64,000 bases of DNA from contig NC_035173.2 in the NCBI RefSeq assembly GCF_001659605.2, positions 17,451,814 to 17,515,813 of the forward strand, read 5' to 3'. Below, piece by piece: positions 35,951 to 47,096 of the stretch; position 1 is the stretch's first letter; every line of letters begins with the position of its first letter. Position numbers and translations under genes: made by a program. The notes under the pieces are model-generated. The model saw only the letters and a program-made list of their open reading frames with translations, was not told the origin of the DNA and did no database searches. Source of the DNA: Manihot esculenta (lineage: Eukaryota > Streptophyta > Magnoliopsida > Malpighiales > Euphorbiaceae).

Positions 35951-36290
35951 CCAAGAGCTCCAAGCATAGCCCATCTGCAGTGAATCACTTCAAGCTCACG
36001 GTTCTCGACAAAAGTTTCTGAGTCAGCACAGAGACCAACAGTATCCCATCCATAGTCACCTGGGAACTCACTAGTCAAGTAAGACGGAAGCTCACTGGAG
36101 AATGGACATGGCCATTGCCCATGAGCTTAGGGGCAAAGGAGAAGAGCTTCACCGCCTTGCTAGTGGAAGTGGTGGGTGGAAAAGAGAAGGGGTCCAATGG
36201 GTATTAATAGATAGTTGGGGATGGATTTCCTTATCTCAGTGAAATCTACGTTCAAGATTCCATAAGAGGGGTATTTAAATCTATCACTTC
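35951..36290 (-). pseudogene. LHCB1/2-type chlorophyll a/b-binding protein fragment
   Basis: On the minus strand, sequence near 36,150-36,100 reads [17 protein letters not shown], the end of an LHCB transit peptide. It joins directly to the mature domain [20 protein letters not shown], then [20 protein letters not shown] and AMLGALG at 35,951. The segment between transit peptide and mature domain is deleted. The opposite end abuts the xylosidase fragment. Minus-strand upstream sequence near 36,220-36,235 contains GATAAGG, an I-box typical of light-regulated promoters, and a TATTAATA stretch near 36,200. Confidence 0.82.
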
Positions 36291-36525
36291 ATTGGAAGTT
36301 GTAGATTTTATTTGTTTGTTCTTTTCATCCTATATGATATTCTTTGGACCGCTAAATTCTTATATTTATTTATTGTTCATATCGACGTTCTAATATTTAG
36401 ATTGATCGATCCATACTTTGATAAATTTTCACATTAAAAAAAATTCTTTTTAATTCTTTTTATCAGTGTATGTAAATACTATCGGAAAGTATTAGAATGA
36501 ATGAAAAGACCCCTTATTAAAAAGT
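36080..36525 (-). repeat. Duplicated LHCB promoter/5' segment, copy A
   Basis: This resembles 50,805-51,320 over most of its length. Shared pieces include GACATGGCCATTG, GTGGGTGGAAAAG, TTAGATTGATCGA and GAATGAATGAAAAG. The two copies have clearly diverged and differ by indels, so it is an old duplication. Confidence 0.75.
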
Positions 36526-37729
36526 AATAAATTATATAACCTCTAAAATATAGTAAATTTTACCTCTTAAATGTTATTTTTTTATTTAAATTATAAATTT
36601 TTATTTTATTAATAATATATTTTTTATTAGATTACCATTATTTAATTTAAATAATTTAAAAAGGACTATTTATAATCCTAAGATCATAAATTCTTTTATT
36701 GAATAAATTTTTATATTATAATTTGATTTTACACAATATAGAAAAAATCAAACGATACAATTTATATGTATCGAATTACAGTAATTTTTAATATAATAAT
36801 TTAGAATGAATTCTTTAAAAATTATTGAAAAAATGCTCACCAATATTAAATAATTAGTAATGTAAAATGGATATAAATACAAGAGTAAAGATAAAAATAA
36901 AAAATTATAACTATAGATAATAATTAATAATAAATTAATATTCTCACTTATACATGCGTGCCACATGCTCTTGGCTAGTAAACTAATATATTTAATTTCT
37001 TTAAAGTCAATAAAAAATAGAAAATATTTTTCTTCACTAATAATAGTAAATTTTTTTTTAAGGGTGATATGTGGATTATATCCAAAAGTACATCTCACAA
37101 TACTTTATTAGATCAAAGTACAACTTATAACATGTGGGTTCAGATTTTGGACAACACACCTTACCTGCTTTTGGTGATCTAACACATAAAGTTTGATACT
37201 CTTAAATTTGTATGCGAATATATACACATACAATTTCATATTTACTAATTATATATTTAAAAATCGTAATTATAATTTTAAACATTATTTTAAACTATTA
37301 TATATGAATCATTCGTGTAGACTATAATTGGTAAATCAAAAAATATCGTATGATAACAAAAATTATTAGCTTTCATTAGTTGTGCACAAAAGTTATTGAG
37401 ATTTCATGCTGTGATTGATCTCATGTAAATGATAATTAACATGCAGAAATTGATGAACAATCTTGCAGGAAAAAAAAATGAAGACACTCAAACTTTTGAC
37501 TTCTCCATAAAAACTCCCATGGATAGACCTTTTCTTACGGGTCCACTAGTTCCGTACAATTTTTTTATCGATGATATATATGATACTAATTGTAACTTTT
37601 GATCCAAATAACTGAGTAATCTAAATAAATTCACATATTTAAAAATCTTTTAAAATGGATTTGAAATAAAATTATTTTATAAAATTATTTAAAGTTCACA
37701 CTTAAAATTATAAGATTAGTACATTTATC
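36526..37729. other. AT-rich stretch with no gene
   Basis: No coding motif, RNA gene or transposon end is recognised. Short ORFs here are compositional. Confidence 0.6.
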
Positions 37730-37734
37730 ACTCT

Positions 37735-38186
37735 TGATATTCTGAGATCCAGAAAATAGAGTTTACAATGTGAGTGTAAACTTGGCCTGGGAAGATCACG
37801 TCTTCCCCTTTTTATTCCTTTTCTTTGTCCTCTAGTAACGCATAACTGCCATCCTACTACAGTGTCACTTGTTCCTGTCACTCAGGCCCGTATGTACGGA
37901 CGTGCCAGCGTATCTCTCTCTGTCAGGCGGCCATTTAATTTCCCCTGGCACGCATGCTAATAGAGCTGTGAGGTAGCTGGGCCTACTCTCCTACCTTCCA
38001 TCACATCACCGGGCTAAGCTATCTTCTGGTGGACCGGCGCGTGGGGTCAGTCCGGCCCGCCTTAGTCACGGGCTGAAGTATGCAATGTTGGGCCGGTCTG
38101 CTTTAGAGGGTCCTGATGGGCTTTGGGCCTATGTTCTTCTCCAGGGTCCAGCCTCATCCCGGGTGTAAGAAGCCCGACGGTCATTA
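37735..38186 (-). repeat. 3' LTR of the Tat element
   Basis: It begins TGATATTCTGAGATCC and ends GGTCATTA, where the other LTR ends GGTCATCA, so the terminus is mutated. The neighbouring minus-strand purine tract GAGGAGGTTAAGGGGCA is the polypurine tract. Confidence 0.88.
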
Positions 38187-38425
38187 AGTGCCCCTTAACC
38201 TCCTCAGTAGTTATTCCATGAGTAATGAGGGGGTAAATCCCTAGGCCACCATTATGACCATGCGGCTCGGGGGAGGCTCCTGTCAAAAACGTCATTTCTC
38301 TGCCTTTACTCTTTTCAAAATCAAACTCCCCATTTCTCTCTAGAATCTTCTTCTTACTTTGCTCTCTGTACTTTGTCTCTCTCATCTCCTGTAAAATTTC
38401 TTTGAGGTACGTCTTTTGCTCTCTA

Positions 38426-39590
38426 ATGGTTGTTCTTAGAATTCCTGATGTTGCAACTCTGAGGTCTAGCATCACCTCTGCATCCCTCTCCAACTTCTTT
38501 TCTCGGGAATACCTAGATGCCTCCCTCTACCGCATTAGGGCTCCTCACCGCAACGAGAGGATTGTTCTCGTCGTTCCTCCGCCACCGGGTTTGATTGATC
38601 CCCAACGGGATCGCAGCTTGATCTTTTTTGTTAAGCAACGCGATTTTTGTCTGCCTTCCCTTTTTCTCCCTTCTTCATTAAGGTTTTCCATTACTTCGGA
38701 GTAACCCCTCACATGCTCTCACCCAACTCCACTCTTTTTATGTGTTCCTTTGAATCAATCAGCTTGTACTAGGGTTTTACCCCCTCTGCTGTTTTATTTT
38801 CCACCTTTTTCTGTCTAGTCCGTGCTAGCCAGAGGTTCTATTATTTTGCTTGCTCCTCGAGGAGGGTTGTCAATCTTCTCGGGGTATAAGGACTCCATTA
38901 AAGGTTGGGTTGAAGGTTTCACAGTGGTAGAGCTAAAGGAATGTGCGGGAATAACTTGGGATGTGGACCTCTCCTGGAGGGATGTCCCCCCAGGTTGTAA
39001 TGACCTTCCCCGGCTGCCCCTGGTAGACCAGATCTGTCTTCTCCAACTGACCTCTATCTCGAGGAAGTATGATGTCGAGAAGTGCATGTTCGTGTCTAAT
39101 CTTCGGGACTACCAGAAAGCTGGTATTTGTTTGTTTGATGTTCTGCCTTTTGCCTTTTTCTTGTATTTGTTTCTAACTGTGAGTTATTTTTTTGTTTTTC
39201 GCAGCCTCTTCTGCATTGATGGACAAGATTAAACCCCCTAAGAACTTCACGATGTCCTGGGAAAATATGAAGGCCACCTTGGAGGCCTTTCGGGCTGGTC
39301 AATTTGTGGTAGACGTGACCCGGGAGGTTTTTCACGCCATCTCCCCTCTTATGGCTGGCCGGACTACTTCTCCTGCCCCTGCTTCATCTCGAGCACTAGT
39401 GCCTGCCCCTAAGGGCTCTCGTTCTGTAGACTCCAAGGCTTCCACCCAAGGCAAGACTCCGGGCTCCTCCAAGTCCCCTGCGGCTCCAAGGCCCAAGTTG
39501 ACATCCACTCCAACTTCCTAGGAGCCCATCACTATCAAGAAATCTACGGAGGGTGGTTCCAAGGGAGGGGCTGAGGTTTCTCCTTCTGCA
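38426..39590 (+). pseudogene. Antisense ORF (putative gypsy-type transposon protein) of the Tat element, truncated
   Basis: The ATG at 38,426 opens MVVLRIPDVATLRSSI...SNFFSREYLDAS, then DRSLIFFVKQRDFCLPSLFL. The frame breaks near 38,660. A second stretch at 38,817-39,122 reads RGGLSIFSGYKDSIKGWVEG...CNDLPRLPL. After a probable intron (39,123-39,204) comes DKIKPPKNFTMSWENMKATL and a Ser/Pro/Ala-rich tail. The same protein is encoded at 54,374. I recognise the N-terminal part as the family annotated as putative gypsy-type transposon (PF04195). Its function is not known. The coiled-coil C-terminal half seen in the copy at 56.2-57.3 kb is absent here; sequence switches to integrase remains at about 39,590. 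Confidence 0.75.
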
Positions 39591-40776
39591 GTACAACCTA
39601 AGTAGAAGGGATCTGTAGCTCGATGGGGACTACTGCTTCGGTGTCGAATGCCAATGCAAACGGTGTTTCCTTCGTGGGTGTCCGAGGAGTAGTCCGGAGC
39701 GCCCAAAGAATTCTGTTGAGCTCAGCCGTCTAGTTCTTCCTCGCTTCATCCAGCCACTTCTTTAGTCCCTGAAGGATGGGTCGGTTTGTGACTTCCGTCT
39801 GGCCGTTTGTTTGGGGATGGGCTACCGAGGAGAACTTGTGCCAGATGTCCATATTTCTTGTAAAATCCTTGAAGGATTTGCAGTTGAACTGCTTGCTGTT
39901 GTCTGATATAAGTGTCCTCAGTATCTCAAATCTGCAAATGATGTTGCCCTAGACGAAGTCTATCACTTTCCGTGTTGTAATGGTGGGCACAGCTTCAGCT
40001 TCAAGCCAATTGATCTCCTTTTGCAGCACAACCTAAGTAGAAGGGATCTGTAGCTCGATGGGGACTACTGGTTCGGTGTCGAATGCCAATGCGAATGGTG
40101 TTTCCTTCGTGGGTGTCCGAGGAGTAGTCCGGAGCGCCCAAAGAATTCTGTTGAGCTCAGCCGTCTAGTTCTTCCTCGCTTCATCCAGCCACTTCTTTAG
40201 TCCCTGAAGGATGGGTCGGTTTGTGACTTCCGTCTGGCCGTTTGTTTGGGATGGGCTACCGAGGAGAACTTGTGTCAGATGTCCATGTTTCTTGTAAAAT
40301 CCTTGAAGGATTTGCAGTTGAACTGCTTGCTGTTGTCTGATATAAGTGTCCTCAGTATCTCAAATCTGCAAATGATGTTGCCCTAGACGAAGTCTATCAC
40401 GTTCCGTAATGGTGGGCACGGCTTCAGCCTCAGGCCAATTGAAGAAGTACTCTACTGCTACTATCACGAACCTCTTTTGCCCCATGGTTTTAAGGAAGGA
40501 CCCAGGATGTCTATGCCCCACTATGAGAAGGCCAAGGGCTTAATATGCTGGACTATGGTGTGGCTGGGTTGTTAATGGCATTGGCAAACCTTTGGCAGAC
40601 GTCGCATCTTCTGACTAACTCCTCCGCTTCTTTTTTTAATTGTGGGCCAGTAGTAGCCTTGCTTGAAAATTTTATTTGCTGACGTGCTTGCTCCTTCATG
40701 CGATCCACAGACTCCCTGATGTATCTCCTCAATCACCTTGGCTGCTTCCTAAGGACCCACACATCTAAGCTACGGG
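39591..40776 (-). pseudogene. Integrase remnant of the Tat element, with tandem duplication
   Basis: The minus strand reads integrase parts: the zinc-finger region (EIHQGVCGSHEGA...KQGYYWP, CDVCQRFA) near 40,760-40,590, then core pieces such as SSVAHPQTNGQTEV and TPTKETPFALAF. A block of about 420 bp is present twice (39,601 and 40,036 start equivalent bases). Stops and frameshifts are frequent. The C-terminal SH3-like segment present in the second Tat element near 59.1 kb is missing. Confidence 0.8.
39601..40442. repeat. Tandem duplication, period 435 bp, in the integrase remnant
   Basis: The blocks 39,601-40,020 and 40,036-40,442 are about 97 percent alike by eye. The second has lost one G in a GGGG run near 40,249 and a few bases near 40,406. 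The join has extra bases CTCCTTTTGCAG. Confidence 0.88.
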
Positions 40777-43060
40777 TGTAACGACCCGAAAATCGGACCG
40801 CTACCGGCGCTAGGATCCGGGTCGACTTAAGGCCGCCGGGACCCGTAGCAAGCCTAACATGCATCCTGTGAACCTGCTTAATCCCATACATGATCAACAA
40901 CATACATAAAAATTAAAACTTTTCTTTCCATATACATCAACCAACCTCAACCTGTGCATATACATTAACATAACATTGATCCCTTAGTGGAATCTCATCA
41001 ATGCCCCCAATGGGTGACATAACATATGCTGAGTTGGTTTACATAAACATCATAAAAATCTCTAAGATCATGTATAAAAAGGGATACAACAATCTATGGT
41101 CAAGCACACCTCTAACATCCATAAACATCATCTATACTGATTAAGACATTACATTACAATTCGATCATGTCCATTGCTAGCTATTACATAAACATGGCTT
41201 CCTTACTCTACCCGGACTCCTGCTCTATACTGTACCTGCAAGCCTGGGGGTAAAGGGAGAGGGGTGAGCTAAAAGCCCAGTGAGTAGAACTATAAAACAT
41301 ATTAATACTATGCTCCAATGAAATGCATTATAACACAGACAATTCACATAAGGGTTGGGTGAACTTGTCACCAATTAGTCCAAGCTAACATTGTGACAGG
41401 CCGTAGCATGGGGTCCTGGTCTTCCTGTCATAACATACATTACTTACCATTGCCCCAGGGCCTCCTCTGGGCTCCTAGTCTTCGAGTCCCATAACCGTGC
41501 CAGGCCGTAGAATGGGGTCCTGGTCTTTCCTTACATTGTGCCAGGCCGTAGAATGGGGTCCTGGTCTTCCTGTCATGGACTAATTGGGTCATCCAACATT
41601 CACCCACATCAACAACAATTGATGCAATGCGGCATATTCGTGAAGCTAATGCAATCATCCTATTGCATAATCATGATGCATGAAACATGATAAAACATTT
41701 AATTTAAAAGATTAAGTTTAGTTCCACTCACCTCTGGCTGACTCTGACAACACCGAAGCAGCTGAACTCACTGCTGGGGTCCTCGGTTCCTCGGGTCCGA
41801 ACCTACACAGGTGGACTCAAATGAGGGACCAAACATACTAGAACATATCTCTAAACTACTCCCCAAAAACCCCTTAAAACATCATGAAACAACCATAGGA
41901 AAACATGCAAGGAAGGCCTGGACAGGGCACTTTCGGCGGCAGGTTCGGCAGCCGAAAGTCCTTCCAGAGCCGAAAGTCAGGCAGGTTCGGCGGCACCTTC
42001 GGCGGCCGAAACTCCCAGACAGAGACGAAACTCATGCATGTTCGGCGGCACCTTCGGCGACCGAAACTGCCAGACAGAGACGAAAGTCTCCTTTCGGGGG
42101 CAAGCTTCGGCAGCCGAAAGGCTGCCTCCCCAGCCATGTTCGGCGGCCGAAAGTCCTTCGGCTGCCGAACCTGGTTTCTGAAAAAGGGCAGAAACTTGGC
42201 TCCCTATGCACATTTCGCCTCCAAACCTTTCCAACATGCATCAAACCTATTCTACAACACACAAACACAAGCATACATGTTCCTAGGGGCCTCAAACCAA
42301 CATAAACCCCATCTACAACACATCAAGAAACTCACATTGTACATGAACATACATTTATACCCAAAAACTCCAAAAACATAACCATAACCTAAACATGCAT
42401 TCTATCCCATAGATCTACTTAAAACTTACTTAAAACATGCAATGAGATTAAGATCGGCTCTTACCTCTTGAAGATCGAGAGAGAGACGACCTAAACTCGA
42501 AGTTGGGAGAGATTGGGTTCTTGAACCTCCAAGCTCCAAAACTTTGCTCAAAAGCTTTAAATCTTCAAAACAAAGTTAAAACAAATGAAAACCTTGAAAG
42601 ATCTAGAGGAAAGACGCCAAAGATGGGTGAGGGGCGGCGGAGACTCACCTTGGCCGAAAATGGGGAAAAAGCTCGCCCGTTTTTGGCTAAGGGACCCTTT
42701 TATAGTGGTTGGCCAGACCACGTTCGGGGGTCGAATGTGCCTCCGCATGCATGCCATGTTCGGCGGCCGAACTTGGGGTTCGGCGGTCGAACCTGGACTT
42801 CCCTCACTTATGCTTTCGGGGGCCTAAAGCACACCCGCAACGCATGCATGTTCGGCGGCCGAACTTGAGGTTCGGCGGCCGAACCTGAGTTTTCCTCCAA
42901 TGCTATTTTCATGCAAAAACTCATTTTCTTTCATGCTTAAAACATAAAACACATTAAAACATTTCATAAAAACATGGTTTTACCCTACTAGAGGCTTCCG
43001 ACATCCGAGATTCCACCGGACGGTAGGAATTCCGATACCGGAGTCTAGTCGGGTATTACA
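40777..43060 (+). mobile_element. Solo LTR (2,284 bp), probable Tekay/Del-like chromovirus
   Basis: It begins TGTAACGACCCG and ends CGGGTATTACA, and is flanked by the 5-bp duplication ACGGG (40,772-40,776 and 43,061-43,065). It has no protein motifs or internal primer site, so it is most simply a solo LTR formed by LTR-LTR recombination. The TGTAAC start and great length suggest a Tekay/Del-like chromovirus. It carries three copies of a CAGGCCGTAGMATGGGGTCC block (41,399, 41,502, 41,544) and many TTCGGCGGCCGAA-type palindromes (41,930-42,170 and 42,720-42,890). A reversed fragment of the same family starts at 62,614. Confidence 0.82.
41930..42175. repeat. Cluster of CGGCGGCCGAA-type palindromic repeats
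   Basis: GC-rich TTCGGCGGC / GCCGAAAGT units recur every 10 to 30 bases, with a tandem copy of about 62 bp (from about 41,984 and 42,046). The ORFs translated from it on both strands are by-products of the repeat. A second cluster lies at 42,720-42,890 and related pieces are at 48,003, 49,190-49,335 and 62,790-62,850. Confidence 0.8.
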
Positions 43061-43065
43061 ACGGG

Positions 43066-43815
43066 CTAGATTTCCCCCTTCGATATAAGGTTCCCCTTAC
43101 TGCTTGGTAATTGGCAGCCTTAGCTGCAATTCTTTTTACTTCTGTTTTATCCTCAGGAAGCTTCCCAGTCTCCAAATATTCTAGGTATGGGGTCATCCAA
43201 CTCTGCCCCTCTTCAATTTGCATTATTGTGGTGGGTTTCTTAAAAGTGGGGATGCTGATATGCTGTATGTACACTTCATTCGGGAGCTGTTCTAGTCCTT
43301 CCTCGGATAACCGGCTAAGCAGGTCTGCTTCTTCGTTTTCCTCTCTAGGTATCCTGTGATACTATACAACAATCCCGTTCTCGCCGAGCTCAGCTTCCAC
43401 AGCTCGTACCTTGACTAGACATTTTTGCATGATGGGGTCCCTTGCTTGATATGCCCCCGTTATTTGATTGATCACTAGTTGGGAGTCGCTGCTTTTTTTA
43501 AGGTAGGTTGCCCCTACTTCAGACGCTATCAGCATTCCATTTATCAAGGCTTCGTATTCTGCCATGTTATTAGAGGCTGTAAATTCCAAGCGTAGGACGT
43601 AGCAGACCTTGAGTCCCTCTGGGCCTTTCAAAAGTATTCCGGCTCCACTGGCCCCAGCGTTGGACGCCCCATCTACATACAGATTCGAGTTGAACTCCCG
43701 TGGTGTCCGGTCTCCATCCCTTCCTCCAGCTGAGCTTGGTAACTCTCTACTTTGTTCTTGTTGTTCCTCATTGAAGGAGCATTCGGCTATGAAGTCAGCG
43801 AGGGCCTAGGCTTTG
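43066..43815 (-). pseudogene. Second (archaeal-like) RNase H of the Tat element
   Basis: The minus strand shows LYVDGASNAGASGAGILLKG, then LRLEFTASNNMAEYEALING and SDSQLVINQITGAYQARDP. These are motifs of the extra RNase H domain typical of Tat elements. The continuation REENEEADLL...EEGQSWMTPYLEYLETGKLP leads towards the integrase zinc finger and is interrupted by the solo LTR. One stop codon sits near 43,362. Confidence 0.8.
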
Positions 43816-45239
43816 ATGGTTGTCCGAGGTTGGTATTCAAGGCAGTACGGGCTGATTTTGACAGACCAAGCGAGCATCCTACATAATGTTTCAGGTTTGT
43901 AAAGAATTTTCTTAAGGGGTTGATCTATCATCACGACTCCCTAGTGGCTTTCAAGGTACACTCTGAACTTTCTTACTGCCAGTAATAAGGCAAATGCCAG
44001 TTTCTCTATGTTCATGTACCTAACCTCAGCATCTTTGAGCACCTTGTTGACATAAAATATTGGCTTCTACTCTTCCCCTTCTTCTCTCATCAGCACAACA
44101 CTTATGGCTTGTTCTGAGGCTGCTAGATATATCAAGCACATGTGGTGAACTAAGGTATTGCTTGAGGTTATTGAAGGCCTCTTGGGAATCCTCTATCCAT
44201 TCGAAGTTTGGGACTTTCCCTAGCTTTTTGAAGAATGGTAAGCACCGCTCTACAAACTTTGACATGAATCAATTAAGTGCTACCACCCTCTCTGTAGGCT
44301 TCTGCACATCCCTCACACAGGTCGGCTCTGGCATCTTCAGTATAGCTTCCACTTTCTCTGGGTTTGACTCAATTTTCTTTCCACTAACCATGTAGCCTAG
44401 GAATTTTCCTCCTCTGATGAAGAAGGTGCACTTGGCCTAGTTCAGCCTCATTCTGTATTATTCCAGCACCCCGAATACTTCTTTTAGGTCGGCCAAGTGT
44501 TGCTGGAAGGTCTGGCTTTTCACCACCATGTCGTCCACGTATACCTCTACATTTCTCCCTATCTACCCCTTGAAGATTTTATTCATCAGTCTTTGATATG
44601 TCGCCCCTACATTTTTCAGCCCGATGGGCATGGTCTTGTAGCAATAGGTCTCATCTTTAGTTATGAACGAGGTCTTCTCTTCATCTGACCTCTGTCCATA
44701 GGAATTTGATGATAACCAAACATAGCATCAAGGGATGACATGTAATCAAAACTGGCCGTGGAATCGACCATTTTATTAATGTCAGGAACGGGATAACAAT
44801 CTTTGGGGCAGGCCTGGTTCAGGTCAGTAAAATCTATACACATTCTGTATTTGCCATTAGCTTTTTTGACTAACACAGGGTTGGCTAACCACTGTGGGTA
44901 CATAACTTCCCAAATGAACCCTGCCTCCTCTAACTTCTGAACTTCTTCTCATGTAGCCTGTTGTTTCTCCTTTCTGAACACTCTTTTCTTCTGCTTTATT
45001 GGTTTTGCTCTAGGGAGAACATTGAGTTTATGGGTCATCACCTCAGGGTCTATTCCCGGCATGTCGGAAGGCTTCCAGGCGAAGCTTGAGGCATGTCTTC
45101 TGATAAGGGCCATTACTGCTGCTTTCTGCTCTTCGTTAAGGCTCGCTTTGAGGCTGAAGACTTTGTCAACATCTTTCTTCTGATAGTGGAAATGTCTCCA
45201 GCGTGTCAATGGGCTCCGTCCTGGCCTCCTTCTTTTCAT
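43816..45239 (-). pseudogene. Reverse transcriptase and first RNase H of the Tat element
   Basis: Pieces in several frames include KANGKYRMCIDFTDLNQACP, SSLDAMFGYHQIPMDR and FVERCLPFFKKLGKVPNFEW. Upstream is RHASSFAWKPSDMPGIDPEV. The YVDDM region lies near 44,535, between frameshifts. The closest relative in the window is the RT at 61,228-62,010. Confidence 0.82.
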
Positions 45240-46138
45240 CTAGGACTTCCATGACCTCCGGGCTGCTGCGTCTGGTTCTACCACCGTGGCCAGATACACT
45301 GTCCGAGCTTCCTCCTGTCGTCCCCAAACTACTCCTACCCCTGCCTCGGTTGGAAATTTCATGGTCAGGTACCTGATGCTGGTTACTGCTTCAAAATCGT
45401 ACAGTGTCGGCCTTACTAGAATTGCATTGTAGCTTAGGGGGAGCTTCACTACCAGAAAAATTGCATAGTGAGTGCGAGATAAGGGTGGTTCTCCCAACGT
45501 TAGGGCCACCTTCACCTTCCTTTCCACTACCATTGGGGTTCCTCCTATCCCCTTGACTGGGGCTTGATCCTTTACCAGCTGCTCCTCTAGTATTCTCATC
45601 TGCTGAAAGACCTAGTAGGGTAGCAGGTTCAACTTACTCCCATCATCTACCAGGACCTTGCAGACCCTGTAGTTGTGAATAACGGCCTCGATGACTAGGG
45701 CGTCGTCATGGGGCATCTGAATCCTATGAGCATTCACATGGGAGAAAGAGATGGTTACTAGGGAGTGCTCCACTATTTGCAGGACTTCCTTGCTACTCCC
45801 CTCTCAACTTTGGCTTCTCTTCCTCCCTCTCCTGCTCATCCGGCCTCCGGTTCCCCCTATGATCATGTTGATGGTTCCACTGGAGCCGTCATTCACTAGC
45901 CCAGCTCCCTGTTTACGGGGCCTCTCCGCTATAGCATTTTGTTGGGGCCTCTCTCCTTTCGATTATCTCACAAAGTTTCGGAAATGCCCTCTCTTGATCA
46001 GCCTCTCTATCTCATTGATCAGTTGGTAGCAGTTGTTGGTATCATGGCCGTGGGTCTGGTGGTACTGGCAGTACTTATCTAGATCCCTCCGGTTGGCTTG
46101 GCTCTCATGGACTTAGGCCATTGGATGAAGTCCTTATC
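45240..46138 (-). pseudogene. Protease region and gag C-terminus of the Tat element
   Basis: The stretch at 45,599-45,240 reads RKVKVALTLGEPPLSRTHYA, then VVKLPLSYNAILVRPTLYDF and TSIRYLTMKFPTEAGVG. This is the retropepsin-flanking region of Tat elements (the expected NAILGRP has V for G). The 45,600-46,138 part is degenerate gag/protease linker. Confidence 0.75.
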
Positions 46139-47096
46139 CTATACCGCTATGAGCACTTCGCCTCTAGATGCATTTAGAGGGGTGAGTGCTTCGGGGATCC
46201 GGGGCTGATATGCCTTCTGTTCTCTCCTTTCCCAGGGATGTCTGTACACCTCATGCCCCCGATTCTGCTTCCTTTCTTGCCTCTCAGGCCTTCTCTCTTC
46301 CACAGTCTTTCCCCTATCTCCGGCCTCCCTGGCGAACCTGCTAGTGGTTAAGGCATCGTCTTGCCTTATGTACTTCTCTGCTCTCTTCATCAGCTCCGCT
46401 AGGGTAGTGGGTGGCTTCCGACATAGTGACCCAAAGAACTCAGGGGATGTAGTCCCCTTCTGCATGGCTTCCACTGCCCTTGCGTCATCCAGCTTAGGGA
46501 TTTGCAGGGCCTCTGAGTTGAAACGGGCCACGTACTCTCTTAGGGATTCATTTTTTCATTGTCGGATCGTCTCCAGGTAGCTAGTCTTCCTCTTAACTGG
46601 GACCCCTACAATGAACCGGCTGATGAATATGTTGGCGAGGTCCGCAAAGCTCCTAATGCTCCCTACCTCCAAGCTGTTAAACCACGCCCTAGTTGGTCCC
46701 GTGAGGGTGGTGGGGAAAACCTTACACATTAGGGCATCCGAGAGAGCCTGGAGCTCCATGAACATTTTATAGTTCAGGATATGCTCCCGGGGGTTCCCTG
46801 CTCCATCATAAGCCGCCATAGGTGGCATCATAAACTTCTTTGGGATGGTTTCCCATTGGATCCACCCTAAGAAAGGTGAGGATATGGGTAGTAAAGCCTG
46901 GCTATTGTCGTTAGCCCCTAGCTCCGCCAGGAGCTGCTCCTTCATTTTTCGTAACTTCCTGTACACATCTGTCTCCTCCTACCTTGGCCTTTTCTCTAGG
47001 CGATATCTCTCTTCCCATTCTTCACTTTCCATCCTCCCTACTGTCCCAACAGAGTAGCTCTCTACTTCATCATTCTTAATAAGCTCTCTTACCCTC
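46139..47096 (-). pseudogene. Gag of the Tat element, central part
   Basis: The minus strand reads PMAAYDGAGNPREHILNYKM, then FPTTLTGPTRAWFNSLEVGS and IRSFADLANIFISRFI. This is the capsid (retrotrans_gag) core. Downstream in the other frame segment is PTTLAELMKRAEKYIRQDDA. A frameshift separates the two at about 46,550. A solo LTR cuts the gene at 47,097, and its N-terminus resumes at 49,505. Confidence 0.8.

Noticed and set aside
36748..37098. Minus-strand ORF of 116 codons with hydrophobic stretches
   Set aside because: It is Ile/Tyr/Phe/Lys-rich because of AT composition, with no motif and no homologous context.
29990..37560. Helitron ends around the gene-fragment cluster
   Set aside because: A CTAGT near 37,545 with a weak GACC/GGTC stem was considered, but no matching 5' TC end or A-T insertion site could be shown.
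41811..42381. ORFs on both strands rich in Arg/Pro/Gly in the solo LTR
   Set aside because: They translate the GC palindromic repeats, and open frames appear in several phases because the repeat is short. There is no protein evidence.
40777..43060. DNA transposon with TGTAAY...RTTACA inverted ends
   Set aside because: The short inverted ends, 5-bp duplication and length fit a solo LTR better, and the reversed related piece at 62,614 is attached to Ty3 gag.
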